Origin: Chitinophagales bacterium | GTDB lineage: Bacteria; Bacteroidota; Bacteroidia; Chitinophagales; UBA2359 | Reading direction: 5' to 3' | NCBI GenBank assembly: GCA_041392475.1 | Contig: JAWKLZ010000001.1 | Location: 1,054,001-1,118,000, forward strand | Length of the DNA stretch: 64,000 nt | Part shown: positions 17,530-26,280 of the stretch, one piece after another | How positions within the stretch are numbered: position 1 is the stretch's first letter | How the letters are laid out: each line of letters begins with the position of its first letter | Program-made: the position numbers and the translations under genes | Notes under the pieces: model-generated | Databases searched by the model: none | What the model saw: the letters and a program-made list of their open reading frames with translations, nothing else | Told to the model about the DNA's origin: nothing

Positions 17530-20514
17530 ATGGAGATTGAAGCCAAATACTTTACTTTTACAAAAAAAAAGAAAGTGAAACACTCTAACTTTAAACTCCA
17601 CAAAGCCAATATCCTCCAACAAAAGGGTCTCGAACTTATTGACAAGTTTGACTTCCGAGTAGCACTCCCCATTTTGGAAGATGCATCTGAGCTGTATCGC
17701 ACACATAATCAATGGTATGAATACGCACTTTGCCAAAACAAAGTAGCCGACTGTTTGATTCACTTGGGACAATTTGAAGCGGCAATTGAATTGCTGCAAA
17801 ATAACCTACAAATAGAAGTAACAGACCAAGAAGTTGGATATGATAACCTTGCCTACACCTACAAAGGGTTAAGTACGAGCTATGCCCATAAAGGGGAAGT
17901 AGATAAAGCCTTTGGATTCATCAATAAGGTGCTGTCTCTCTGTCAAAAACACGATGCTATTCCAAAATATTTCTTGCACACTGCCTACAATACAATTGGG
18001 TGGCTCTACTCCATAAAACAAGATTATGGACAAGCCATATTCTACTTTCAAAAGAATCTACCCTATTACCTCAAATCAGAGGACAAAATCCAATTGGTGG
18101 GAACTTACAACAATCTTGCCTTCAATCACAAAATGCTCAAAAATAGCGAGAAGGCGATTGAATACTACCTAAAAGCGATTGAACTACACGACCCAAAAAC
18201 ATTCGACAAAGCGAGCGTTTCGATTGTCATTAATGCCAATCTTGGAGACTGTTATGCCAACATCGGCAATCAGACAAAAGCCCTTAAAGCTTATCAAAAA
18301 GCCTATCAAAATTCACACGCAATTTTCGGTGAATCACATTTTTCTACGGGTAGAACTGCCTTTGCGATGGGCAATTTTTTCAAAGGAAATGGACACCCCA
18401 AAAAGGCATTAGCATATTATAAAAAATCATTCTCGGTCTATAAAAAAATCCAAAACTATGATGTCTATAATACTGCTATTTCCCTCCAATTTATAGCCGC
18501 TTGCTTAGAAGATATGGACAGGTGGGAAGAGGCTCTTCCATATCATCAAAAGGCAATAGCCTACCTCATCGGCAAGAAGAACTGGATAGACCCGTATCAA
18601 AAAATGGAACTTTTTGTAGAGTATCTTCCACCACGAGTCACCCTATTTTTGGTCAAAAAATCAAAAAATTTATTGGTGCAATTCTACCGAAATCGAAAGG
18701 AAATAGATTTGTTTTTTGCCTTTGAGACTATTGAATTGGCTACCCGATTGATTCAAGAAATAAGAAAGACCTACAAAGCTGACGAAAGTAAGTTTCACTT
18801 GGCGAGTGAAGCAAGAAATGTCCACGCACTTTTACTGCAAATCTTGACGCAAATACGGCTACTGCTTCAAGACAAAACATTTGCCAAGTCCGATAAAAAT
18901 TCGTTGGAAGAATTGGCTAAAATTGACATTATGGAAAATGCTTTTACAACCTTTGAGCAAGATAAATCCGTTTTACTACTCTCTAACCTCAAAAACCAAG
19001 CTGCCAAAATCACCGCCAATATCCCAGATGATTTATTGAAACAAGAACAACAAACGAACCGACAAATGACTGCATTGAGTCAAAAAATCAGTCGTTTACA
19101 AGCACAAGAAGCGAAAGTAGAATCAGAAGAGTTGATTGAACTTCAACAAGAATACGCTAACCACAAACTGCAATATGACCAATTGGTGCAACAACTCGAA
19201 ACCAACTACCCCCAATACTACCAACTCAAGCACCAAGCAGAAACCGTGACTATCAAAACTCTCCAACAAAAACTTCTCTCCAGAACTGCCCTAGTTGAAT
19301 ACTTCATTGGAGATAAACACCTCTATCTCTTTGCTATTACCTCCAATGATACCCAATTCATTCAATTAGAAAAACCTACGGACTTTGAAGATTTAGTCGA
19401 AGCCTACAAAGCTTCAATTGACGAAATTGACAAAAGTGAATATTGCGAATTAGCTTTTGAACTCTATCAACTGTTAATAAAACCACTCACATCAACAAAT
19501 CAACTAATAACCAGTAACCAAGCACCAATAACGAATTTCAAAATCATTCCTTCTGGAATTCTCAGTACAATTCCTTTTGAAGCTTTGTTGACAGAAGAAG
19601 TAACAACCAATGCAAAATATGCAGACTTGCCGTATTTATTACTTCAATACAATATCAGCTACCACTATTCCGCAACACTTTGGAGCCAAAATATAGAACG
19701 ATTTTCAACCCATTCAGGAAAAAACGAGCAAACCGAATCCAGTTTCATAGGCTTCGCCCCCGTTTACAAAAGAGAGCAAAATCAACCATTGGAGAAAATC
19801 ATAAAAAGAGGCATTTACAACGAAGAAACCACTCGCTCTATTCGAATTGGAGAAGAAACATTCAGTGAGTTGATTTATTCCGAAGAAGAAGTTACTTCAA
19901 TACAATCCTACTTCAATGCCAAAAATATTCCTGCCGAAACTTATCTACACCAAGCAGCCAACATCTACAATTTCCTCCAAAACATCGGCAAACACAAGTA
20001 CATCCTCATCTCAGCACATGGATTCTACAATGAAAAACAACCCGATTTGACAGGGATTATTTTGTCGCCTGATGATAATCAGACGTTTGCGAATCCTTCG
20101 GATGTCGCCAAGTCTTCGCCAATAAGAGCAGAAAACTCGCCGTCGTTTGAAAAACACGGCGATGTTTGGAGTGATAAAGGAGGAAACATCTTCTATCTCT
20201 CCGATGCCTACAATCTCCAACTCAATGCTGATTTGGTCGTCCTCAGTTGCTGCGAAACAGGAGTCGGCAAACTTGCTAAAGGCGAAGGAGTGATGGCATT
20301 GAATCGTGGCTTTTTCTATGCAGGTGCGAAAAACGTGATTTACACCCTCTTCAAAGTCTATGACCAAGCTTCTTGTCAATTGACCAAGCATTTGTTTCAG
20401 CACATATTGGAGGAAAAACCCTACGCTTTTTCCTTGAAGGAAGCCAAACGACAGTTGATTTTGCAGGGAAAAGCACCGATACATTGGGCGGGGTATTTAT
20501 TGATTGGGGAGTGA
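17530..20514 (+). CDS. TPR-CHAT protease (second copy)
   Basis: 994 aa from the ATG at 17530 (an in-frame TTG at 17521 lies inside the preceding terminator and is unlikely). No signal peptide. TPR repeats fill about residues 20-400 (SIKQDYGQAIFYFQKNLPYY, NSEKAIEYYLKAIEL), followed by a helical linker and the CHAT domain. The catalytic His is at 830 (ISAHGFYN) and the catalytic Cys at 908 (LSCCETG). The N-terminal basic stretch (FTKKKKVKHS) is unique to this copy. The final 165 codons are almost the same DNA as in the 13416 gene, which suggests recent duplication or gene conversion of the protease core while the sensor half diverged. Its probable partner is the tectonin protein 66 nt upstream. 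Confidence 0.9.
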   Translation: MEIEAKYFTFTKKKKVKHSNFKLHKANILQQKGLELIDKFDFRVALPILEDASELYRTHNQWYEYALCQNKVADCLIHLGQFEAAIELLQNNLQIEVTDQEVGYDNLAYTYKGLSTSYAHKGEVDKAFGFINKVLSLCQKHDAIPKYFLHTAYNTIGWLYSIKQDYGQAIFYFQKNLPYYLKSEDKIQLVGTYNNLAFNHKMLKNSEKAIEYYLKAIELHDPKTFDKASVSIVINANLGDCYANIGNQTKALKAYQKAYQNSHAIFGESHFSTGRTAFAMGNFFKGNGHPKKALAYYKKSFSVYKKIQNYDVYNTAISLQFIAACLEDMDRWEEALPYHQKAIAYLIGKKNWIDPYQKMELFVEYLPPRVTLFLVKKSKNLLVQFYRNRKEIDLFFAFETIELATRLIQEIRKTYKADESKFHLASEARNVHALLLQILTQIRLLLQDKTFAKSDKNSLEELAKIDIMENAFTTFEQDKSVLLLSNLKNQAAKITANIPDDLLKQEQQTNRQMTALSQKISRLQAQEAKVESEELIELQQEYANHKLQYDQLVQQLETNYPQYYQLKHQAETVTIKTLQQKLLSRTALVEYFIGDKHLYLFAITSNDTQFIQLEKPTDFEDLVEAYKASIDEIDKSEYCELAFELYQLLIKPLTSTNQLITSNQAPITNFKIIPSGILSTIPFEALLTEEVTTNAKYADLPYLLLQYNISYHYSATLWSQNIERFSTHSGKNEQTESSFIGFAPVYKREQNQPLEKIIKRGIYNEETTRSIRIGEETFSELIYSEEEVTSIQSYFNAKNIPAETYLHQAANIYNFLQNIGKHKYILISAHGFYNEKQPDLTGIILSPDDNQTFANPSDVAKSSPIRAENSPSFEKHGDVWSDKGGNIFYLSDAYNLQLNADLVVLSCCETGVGKLAKGEGVMALNRGFFYAGAKNVIYTLFKVYDQASCQLTKHLFQHILEEKPYAFSLKEAKRQLILQGKAPIHWAGYLLIGE

Positions 20515-20546
20515 TGCGATACTTTTTCATCTATTTCAGGAGAATC

Positions 20547-20785
20547 GTTCAACTGTTGTCAGAGTTTCCAACCGCTTACAAAGTTTCACTTGTGGAGTGA
20601 AACACCTAACGCTTTGATTGTCAGCAATAAAAGTGTTTCAGGGTATTTGGAACAGGTAGGACTCCTATATGGGGCGAAACACCTAATGCAATGATTGTCA
20701 GCGATAAAAGTGTTTCACTCACCCAAACGAACGAAAACTTTGTCAATCTTGGATGCCAAAGAAGTCGAAACCGTTGGAGTAGCAA
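20547..20785 (+). repeat. stacked stem-loop repeat element (copy 3)
   Basis: Contains GTTCAACTGTTGTCAGAG, TTTCCAACCGCTTACAAAG, GTGAAACACCTAAC, then a second GCGAAACACCTAATG / AAAAGTGTTTCAC stem and ACTTTGTCAATC. The order of these words matches the 5796-6028 element. It fills the gap between the CHAT gene and the convergent ABC transporter gene. Confidence 0.75.
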
Positions 20786-20801
20786 ATTCCTTTTCATAGG
20801 C

Positions 20802-22589
20802 TCAAACCCTATTCCCTACCCTTGCGATAATATCCTCGACTCGACCCTGAGGAATGGCTTCAATCAATTTTTTGGTATATTCTTGTTGCGGGTTGTGGTA
20901 AATCTCATCTGCAATGCCCATTTCTTCAATCTTACCGCCATTCATCACCACCATTCGGTCACTCATAAACTTGACCACCGAGAGGTCATGCGAAATAAAG
21001 ATGTAAGTAAACTTGAATTTTTCACGCAGTTCAATCAATAGATTCAGCACTTGTGCCTGAACGGATACATCCAAAGCCGAAACCGATTCATCACACACAA
21101 TAAACTTAGGCTCAAGGGCCAATGCACGAGCGATACAAATACGCTGACGTTGACCACCCGAAAATTCATGTGGGTAACGGTTGAGGTGATCAGGCTGCAT
21201 ACTCACAATTTCGAGCAGTTCAGCCGCTTTGTCCATCCGTTGCTTTTTGCTATCCATGATATTGTGAATCGTCATAGGCTCGATGATGGCCTCTCCAATC
21301 GTCATTCTCGGATTCAAAGAGGAGTAAGGGTCTTGAAAAATAATCTGCATGTGCCGACGCATATCCTTCATGTCTTTTTTGTCCAATTCCAAAATAGACT
21401 TTCCATCATAGATTACCTTTCCCTCTCTTGCTTCTACGAGGCGCAAAATCGTCCGTCCAAGCGTCGTTTTACCACAGCCAGATTCGCCCACCAAGCCCAA
21501 AGTTTCGCCAGGGTAAATGTCAAAACTCACATCATCCACCGCTTTCACCCAAGACAACACTTTGCCGAAAAAGCTCTTTTTTGCAGGAAACCAAGTTCTT
21601 AGATTTTCTACCTCCAAAATAGGCTTGTTTTGTTGAAGCTCCAAAAACCGTTGTTTCGTTTCCTCAGGTTTCACCTCCACACTCCGCAAAGCCTCCTCTA
21701 CCGAAGCCACTTTTTCGATCATTTTACCCTCCTTATCAAATCCCATAAAGTCGCTGATAACGGGTAAATGACGCAATCGGCGATTCAAAGGTGGACGACA
21801 AGCCAACAAACCTTTGGTGTAAGGATGTTGTGGATTCGTGAAAATATCCAAAACAGGCCCTTGCTCCACAATTTTACCTTTGTACATGACCACTACCCTA
21901 TCTGCAATCTCTGCAATCACACCCAAATCGTGTGTAATAAAAACCGTTGCAGCACCTTTGCGCTCCTGCAATTCAGACATTAGTTTTAGAATCCGCTTTT
22001 GCACCGTCACGTCCAAAGCCGTTGTTGGTTCATCCGCCACCAAAATACTCGGTTCACAAGACAATGCCATTGCAATCATCACCCTTTGTTTCTGACCACC
22101 CGAAAGTTGATGCGGATAGGCATCATAAATGCGTTCAGGATTCGGCAAGCGCACTTGCTCAAAGAGGTCTAAGGTAATCTGCTTCGCCTCTGCTTCCGAT
22201 TTGTGTTGGTGCAGTTGAATTGCTTCAATCACCTGAAAACCACAGGTAAAAACAGGATTCAAAGAGGTCATCGGTTCTTGAAATATCATTGAAATATCAT
22301 TTCCACGATATTTTCGCATTTCTTCAATCGGCAACTTCAACAAGTCAACAGGGCCCTTTTCCTTATCGTGGTAAATGATTTCTCCTCCGTCAAACTTACC
22401 TGGAGGGCAAGGAATCAAACGCATAATTGACAAGCAACTTACCGATTTTCCAGAACCCGACTCCCCTACAATCCCAAGTGTTTCACCTCGATGCAAATTA
22501 AAACTCACATCATCCACTGCCTTCACCGTACCAGCTTCTACATGAAAATAGGTCTTCAAATTTTTGACTTCCAAAAGTAAGTTGCTCAT
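20802..22589 (-). CDS. dipeptide/oligopeptide ABC transporter, fused two-domain ATP-binding protein (DppD-DppF / YejF type)
   Basis: 595 aa made of two nucleotide-binding domains. Domain 1: Walker A GESGSGKS, signature LSGGQKQR, Walker B ILVADEPT. Domain 2: Walker A GESGCGKTT, signature FSGGQRQR, Walker B FIVCDES (Ser in place of the usual Pro, common in this family). Both carry the oligopeptide-transporter C-terminal extension (GLLACRPPLNRR). It powers import of peptides or glutathione-like substrates. Permease and binding-protein genes are not adjacent, so it must work with subunits encoded elsewhere. The single-chain arrangement is common in Bacteroidota. Confidence 0.95.
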   Translation of the reverse strand: MSNLLLEVKNLKTYFHVEAGTVKAVDDVSFNLHRGETLGIVGESGSGKSVSCLSIMRLIPCPPGKFDGGEIIYHDKEKGPVDLLKLPIEEMRKYRGNDISMIFQEPMTSLNPVFTCGFQVIEAIQLHQHKSEAEAKQITLDLFEQVRLPNPERIYDAYPHQLSGGQKQRVMIAMALSCEPSILVADEPTTALDVTVQKRILKLMSELQERKGAATVFITHDLGVIAEIADRVVVMYKGKIVEQGPVLDIFTNPQHPYTKGLLACRPPLNRRLRHLPVISDFMGFDKEGKMIEKVASVEEALRSVEVKPEETKQRFLELQQNKPILEVENLRTWFPAKKSFFGKVLSWVKAVDDVSFDIYPGETLGLVGESGCGKTTLGRTILRLVEAREGKVIYDGKSILELDKKDMKDMRRHMQIIFQDPYSSLNPRMTIGEAIIEPMTIHNIMDSKKQRMDKAAELLEIVSMQPDHLNRYPHEFSGGQRQRICIARALALEPKFIVCDESVSALDVSVQAQVLNLLIELREKFKFTYIFISHDLSVVKFMSDRMVVMNGGKIEEMGIADEIYHNPQQEYTKKLIEAIPQGRVEDIIARVGNRV

Positions 22590-22639
22590 ATTGTATTTGT
22601 TTGATTGTTTATATTTTTATTTAATATTATCACCATTGA

Positions 22640-23056
22640 TTATTCTACAAAAGCCTCATCATAACATGCCTGATTCCACATTTTTTGATCCGCATACGCC
22701 TCCTTCAAAAAAATAGGGTCATAATAATACTGCACTTTACTCAAAAAACAACTACAAAACTTGGCAGGGTGAATCACCTCCGCTACACTCGCCACACTCT
22801 GTTCACAATAATCCTGCTGAAACACCATCTGATCGTTTGTCCATCCCGTCTGATTTACTACTGTAATCCCATTTTCTGCTTTCGGAATTTTTTTTCCTGA
22901 TGCTAAGGTAATATACTCCAGTCCATCTTCCGCCACCTCAGCCTGAGGTGTAGCCGCTTGTTCTTGTTGATTTTGAGATGCACACGCAAATCCAATCCAT
23001 AAAATCGCCATCACCTGCAAGTACTTATACATAAATCGCATAGAATATCCACTCAT
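22640..23056 (-). CDS. hypothetical lipoprotein
   Basis: About 139 aa from the ATG at 23056 (a longer frame to 23104 adds a poor leader; another ATG at 23041 is possible). A hydrophobic leader ends in IGFACAS, a plausible lipobox. The mature part has four cysteines (YCEQ, FCSC, ACYDE) and an EYITLASGKKIPK motif. It lies 50 nt upstream of the ABC ATPase on the same strand and could share its transcript. No family recognised. Confidence 0.65.
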   Translation of the reverse strand: MSGYSMRFMYKYLQVMAILWIGFACASQNQQEQAATPQAEVAEDGLEYITLASGKKIPKAENGITVVNQTGWTNDQMVFQQDYCEQSVASVAEVIHPAKFCSCFLSKVQYYYDPIFLKEAYADQKMWNQACYDEAFVE

Positions 23057-23570
23057 TTTGCTACAAAATGCCAAATATAGAAAAAATATATCGGGCTTGA
23101 ACAACTATTTTATATCGAATTAATACTTCAAAAAACTACACTTGTTCCAAGAAAGGACAAAAAATATATTCTTGACTTCAAATGTTTTCGATTTTTTATC
23201 TAAACATTTAACAGCCCCTAATTTTGTTTTCAAAAACCACTAAACAACTGAAAATTAAATAATTACCACTAAATTAAGTATTGATATTTGCCCATTAAAA
23301 GAGCTTCAAAAGTAGTCATTTTTATTTTTTTTTACGTTTTGTCACAAAAAAATCATGTGAGATGTAACCAAGCTTCAATATTGCCGTATTAATAGATTGT
23401 AAGCAATACGAAAGGTTGCTTATAAACAATTCACATTGAATAGTCTATCTTAATAAAATGCTGATTGCGTTAATATCAGTGTGCATTAAGAATATTTATA
23501 TATTTTGACTTAAAGATACTGGTGTATAGTATGCTACCTTTAGGTTTTTAGGTGGTAATTTCGTGGTTTA

Positions 23571-23612
23571 AAGAGCGTAGGACTATTTTTAAATAAATTC
23601 CTGCGCTTCTTT
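23571..23612. repeat. imperfect hairpin in the 23.1-23.8 kb gap
   Basis: AAGAGCGTAGGA (23571-23582) pairs with TCCTGCGCTTCTT (23599-23611) with one mismatch. The surrounding 23105-23781 holds no gene that I can support. Confidence 0.4.
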
Positions 23613-23637
23613 ATTTTAGGGAAGTTCCTATTAAATT

Positions 23638-23760
23638 TAGAATTTGGACGAAAGATTAAAGACATAAGACAAAGAGTTTTAAATCATTGACAGCAAATAA
23701 ATTAAGTAAACATTTACTTCTTTTGTCTAAGGCAAATTCAAATTGAAAACTCAAATGCAA
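23638..23760. repeat. possible diverged third MITE copy
   Basis: GAATTTGGACGAAAGA at the left and CTTCTTTTGTCTAAGGCAAATTC at the right are imperfect inverted ends that recall the 40619 and 50800 elements; the interior matches poorly. Confidence 0.35.
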
Positions 23761-23781
23761 ACCTTGTTGCAAATTCAAAAA

Positions 23782-23826
23782 AAAATGCCGTGATTAAGAG
23801 TACAAGTCTCTCAATCACGGCATTTT
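23782..23826 (-). terminator. terminator of the 23848-25854 gene
   Basis: AAAATGCCGTGATT pairs perfectly (14 bp) with AATCACGGCATTTT; read on the minus strand it is followed by a run of Ts. Confidence 0.9.
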
Positions 23827-23847
23827 ACAATTCCTTCAATCCAACCT

Positions 23848-25854
23848 CTATTTCACCCAAATAGCCGCAAACTTTCCAGAATTTTCATATCCTTGTATTT
23901 TGTGTAAGTGGTAACCTTGCTGCGTCAGTTGCGTAAATTTTTGTTGGTAAGCACTCGGCGTTAAGCCATAATACGCATAGTAAGATTGATTTCGAGGAAG
24001 CCAAACTCCATCGTACTTAGTTTGTCCTCCAATTGAAGCAGCGTGCATACTGTGTAGCATAAAACCTTTTTTGTGCAATTCGTCAAATTTGTCATTGAAG
24101 CTATTGGCAGTCATATTGTGGTAGGCATAAAAACCACCTGAATTGGTATTCACAAAAATGGCAGCATGTCGGGTTTGTCCATTGTCGGTATAAATAACAT
24201 GTTCTTCAACACGGTATTTTTTATTTTTGACCAAATCATCCCATTTTTCACTAAATCCGTTGTCTGTCAAACCAAAATAAGTATAATACACTTCATTTCC
24301 TCTCTTTTGCCAGATAACCGTATAGCGTGCATTGCCGCTGTTGTCGTTGGTCACATCAATTTGTCTTGGTCGAAAACCTTTGTTGTGGTACTCATTGAAG
24401 TATTTTTGAAAATCTGCTCCTGTCATAAAAAATCTTGCATACCATTGATTCGACAAACCCCATTGAAACGAACCAGATGCCAGCAATTGATTGCCTTTTC
24501 GGTGAATACTCAAAGTCTGCAATGCCATTCCCATGCCTGTGTAATAAGCCCAATAGTGGCTCACATACTCCGCAGGCACATTGTGGAAAGAAGGATAAAA
24601 AGGCGCAAACAACCTATTGTAAGGCGTATCTGACAACAAATCGTAACATTCTTTGTGCTCACCCACGGTTTCATACACACCGTAAGGATCAACTTGCACC
24701 CAATCACTCGGATTGCTTGGGCGAGGATCAGGCACACACATCATAAAGTGCAAATGATTGTTGGCTGTATTCGCATTGGTAGGCGTACCGTTGGTATTCA
24801 AACCCCAACCTGCTCCGCCATAGCCAGTATTACCGCTATACCCAATCAACTGACCTGCCGAAACTTTATCGCCCACTTTCACCTTAATCGTTTGGCTATT
24901 CGTACCCCAAAGCAGGGTACTTGGATTGCTCAAATTGGCAAATTTCTTGTACTTCACATCACGAGCATTTGCATCGTTGGGGTCACTGATTGCAATATTT
25001 TTTGCCTTCTGCAAGTCATGGTCAAATCCATTCCGAACATGAATGTAAGCACTGCGGTATTTATCACCATTTGGAGCAGTATGTTCGACTACCACCACAT
25101 TTCCCATCAAATCCAGCCATGTGACAGTAACAACCACACCATCTGCCACAGAATAGACCATAAAGGTAGGGTCAATTCCCGAACCATACGAATTGGCTGT
25201 TTTACTGTAATCCACTGCTCCATGAAAACTTCCTGAATCATAATGCCAGCCTTGCCCAGCATACACGCTGCTTTCTTTGTAGGGCAAATAAATAGGCAAA
25301 CTTGCCTTTACAGAAGCTGCAAAATTGCGTGCGCTTGCTTCATCTCCAAAAACGTGCTTTGGCTGTCGGTAGGCTACGTTTTTACTGTTTTTTTGGTCTT
25401 GAATGGTATAACTACAACAATCACTTTCGGGAATCACAATATCGGGTTCGGTGCAAGCACTGTCAAAACTCCCACTCATGGTTCGAGCAAGAGGCAAATC
25501 TGCTGCAATTTGAGGTATTGCGTTTGCAGAAATCGTTTTGCTGATAGTAGAAGTTTGTTTAGAGAATTGTATGGTTCTACCTGTCTTAGCTCCTTCCATT
25601 GAAGGCAAATCTTCTAAGGCTTTAACAGGTGTTTGTAAACTTCTAAACAAAATTTCGGAAGGATTATCAGAGTCTTCTTGTTGGATTGTTAAAGGGCTAA
25701 TGGGTTGGTAGGTTCGGTTTGTTGTGCTTGTTTTTGGAACTGTTTCATACGTTTTTTTCTGAATCGAAGGCTGCCGTCCTCTTGTTTGAGCATCGGCAGA
25801 GTTGGTAGCAAAGCAAAAAAACAACGTACACAAAAGCAAAGTGAAATATCTCAT
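23848..25854 (-). CDS. secreted M23/LytM-type protein with C-terminal tandem repeats (BTRD1-like)
   Basis: 668 aa with a signal peptide ending ADAQ. A Ser/Thr/Gln-rich region is followed by a LytM/M23 fold at about residues 195-395: FHGAVDYS supplies the first zinc His and Asp, NHLHFMM the second pair, and VSAGQLIGYSGNTG is typical of the family. M23 proteins cut peptidoglycan cross-bridges. The last 230 residues are four repeats of about 50 residues with YYAYYGLT...Y..KF..L...GY motifs and a final AAIW, the pattern of bacterial tandem repeat domain 1. A GGTAAC motif lies about 120 nt upstream. Confidence 0.85.
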   Translation of the reverse strand: MRYFTLLLCTLFFCFATNSADAQTRGRQPSIQKKTYETVPKTSTTNRTYQPISPLTIQQEDSDNPSEILFRSLQTPVKALEDLPSMEGAKTGRTIQFSKQTSTISKTISANAIPQIAADLPLARTMSGSFDSACTEPDIVIPESDCCSYTIQDQKNSKNVAYRQPKHVFGDEASARNFAASVKASLPIYLPYKESSVYAGQGWHYDSGSFHGAVDYSKTANSYGSGIDPTFMVYSVADGVVVTVTWLDLMGNVVVVEHTAPNGDKYRSAYIHVRNGFDHDLQKAKNIAISDPNDANARDVKYKKFANLSNPSTLLWGTNSQTIKVKVGDKVSAGQLIGYSGNTGYGGAGWGLNTNGTPTNANTANNHLHFMMCVPDPRPSNPSDWVQVDPYGVYETVGEHKECYDLLSDTPYNRLFAPFYPSFHNVPAEYVSHYWAYYTGMGMALQTLSIHRKGNQLLASGSFQWGLSNQWYARFFMTGADFQKYFNEYHNKGFRPRQIDVTNDNSGNARYTVIWQKRGNEVYYTYFGLTDNGFSEKWDDLVKNKKYRVEEHVIYTDNGQTRHAAIFVNTNSGGFYAYHNMTANSFNDKFDELHKKGFMLHSMHAASIGGQTKYDGVWLPRNQSYYAYYGLTPSAYQQKFTQLTQQGYHLHKIQGYENSGKFAAIWVK

Positions 25855-25974
25855 AATAAATAGGTATTAAATGGTTTAAAAAATAAGATGTTAGACTGCA
25901 ATTTTATTTAGGATGTTCAGCAAATATGCTAAAGCATCCTTCTATCCAAAGTTGCTTCTTTTGCCAGAACACCA

Positions 25975-26003
25975 CTTAATGATTCGTCAGAAAAAATGTT
26001 ACC
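25975..26003 (-). promoter_or_regulatory. GGTAACAT...CATTAAG motif upstream of the M23 gene
   Basis: On the minus strand AAGCGGTAACAT, 14 nt, CATTAAG. A similar pair (AGCGGTAACAT, 15 nt, CATTAAG) precedes the secreted gene at 44936. Confidence 0.4.
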
Positions 26004-26117
26004 GCTTGAATCACATTTTTATTGACTTTCGTGAAATAATTTCTCGTATCTTTTTTGCTAACTTTGATTCTTAATTCATAGCCATCAAACTAAGGTTTGC
26101 TCGTTTCTCATACAGCA

Positions 26118-26203
26118 TTGAACAAGAAGTTTTAATAAAAAAGAAGCACACTATACAGAGAAACTATAAGAAAGCTTCCTTTACATTATTTGTTCTTGTT
26201 CAA
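26118..26203. repeat. inverted repeat in the folC upstream region
   Basis: TTGAACAAGAA (26118-26128) and its exact reverse complement TTCTTGTTCAA (26193-26203), with shorter inner complementary stretches (AAGAAGC and GCTTCCT). The remaining 25855-26280 shows no gene. Confidence 0.5.
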
Positions 26204-26280
26204 GGCTTAATGCTTATATTAATTACTAAACTTGACGGCTATGATTCTTAATTATAACCCTCATTTTGACTACCAAAAAC

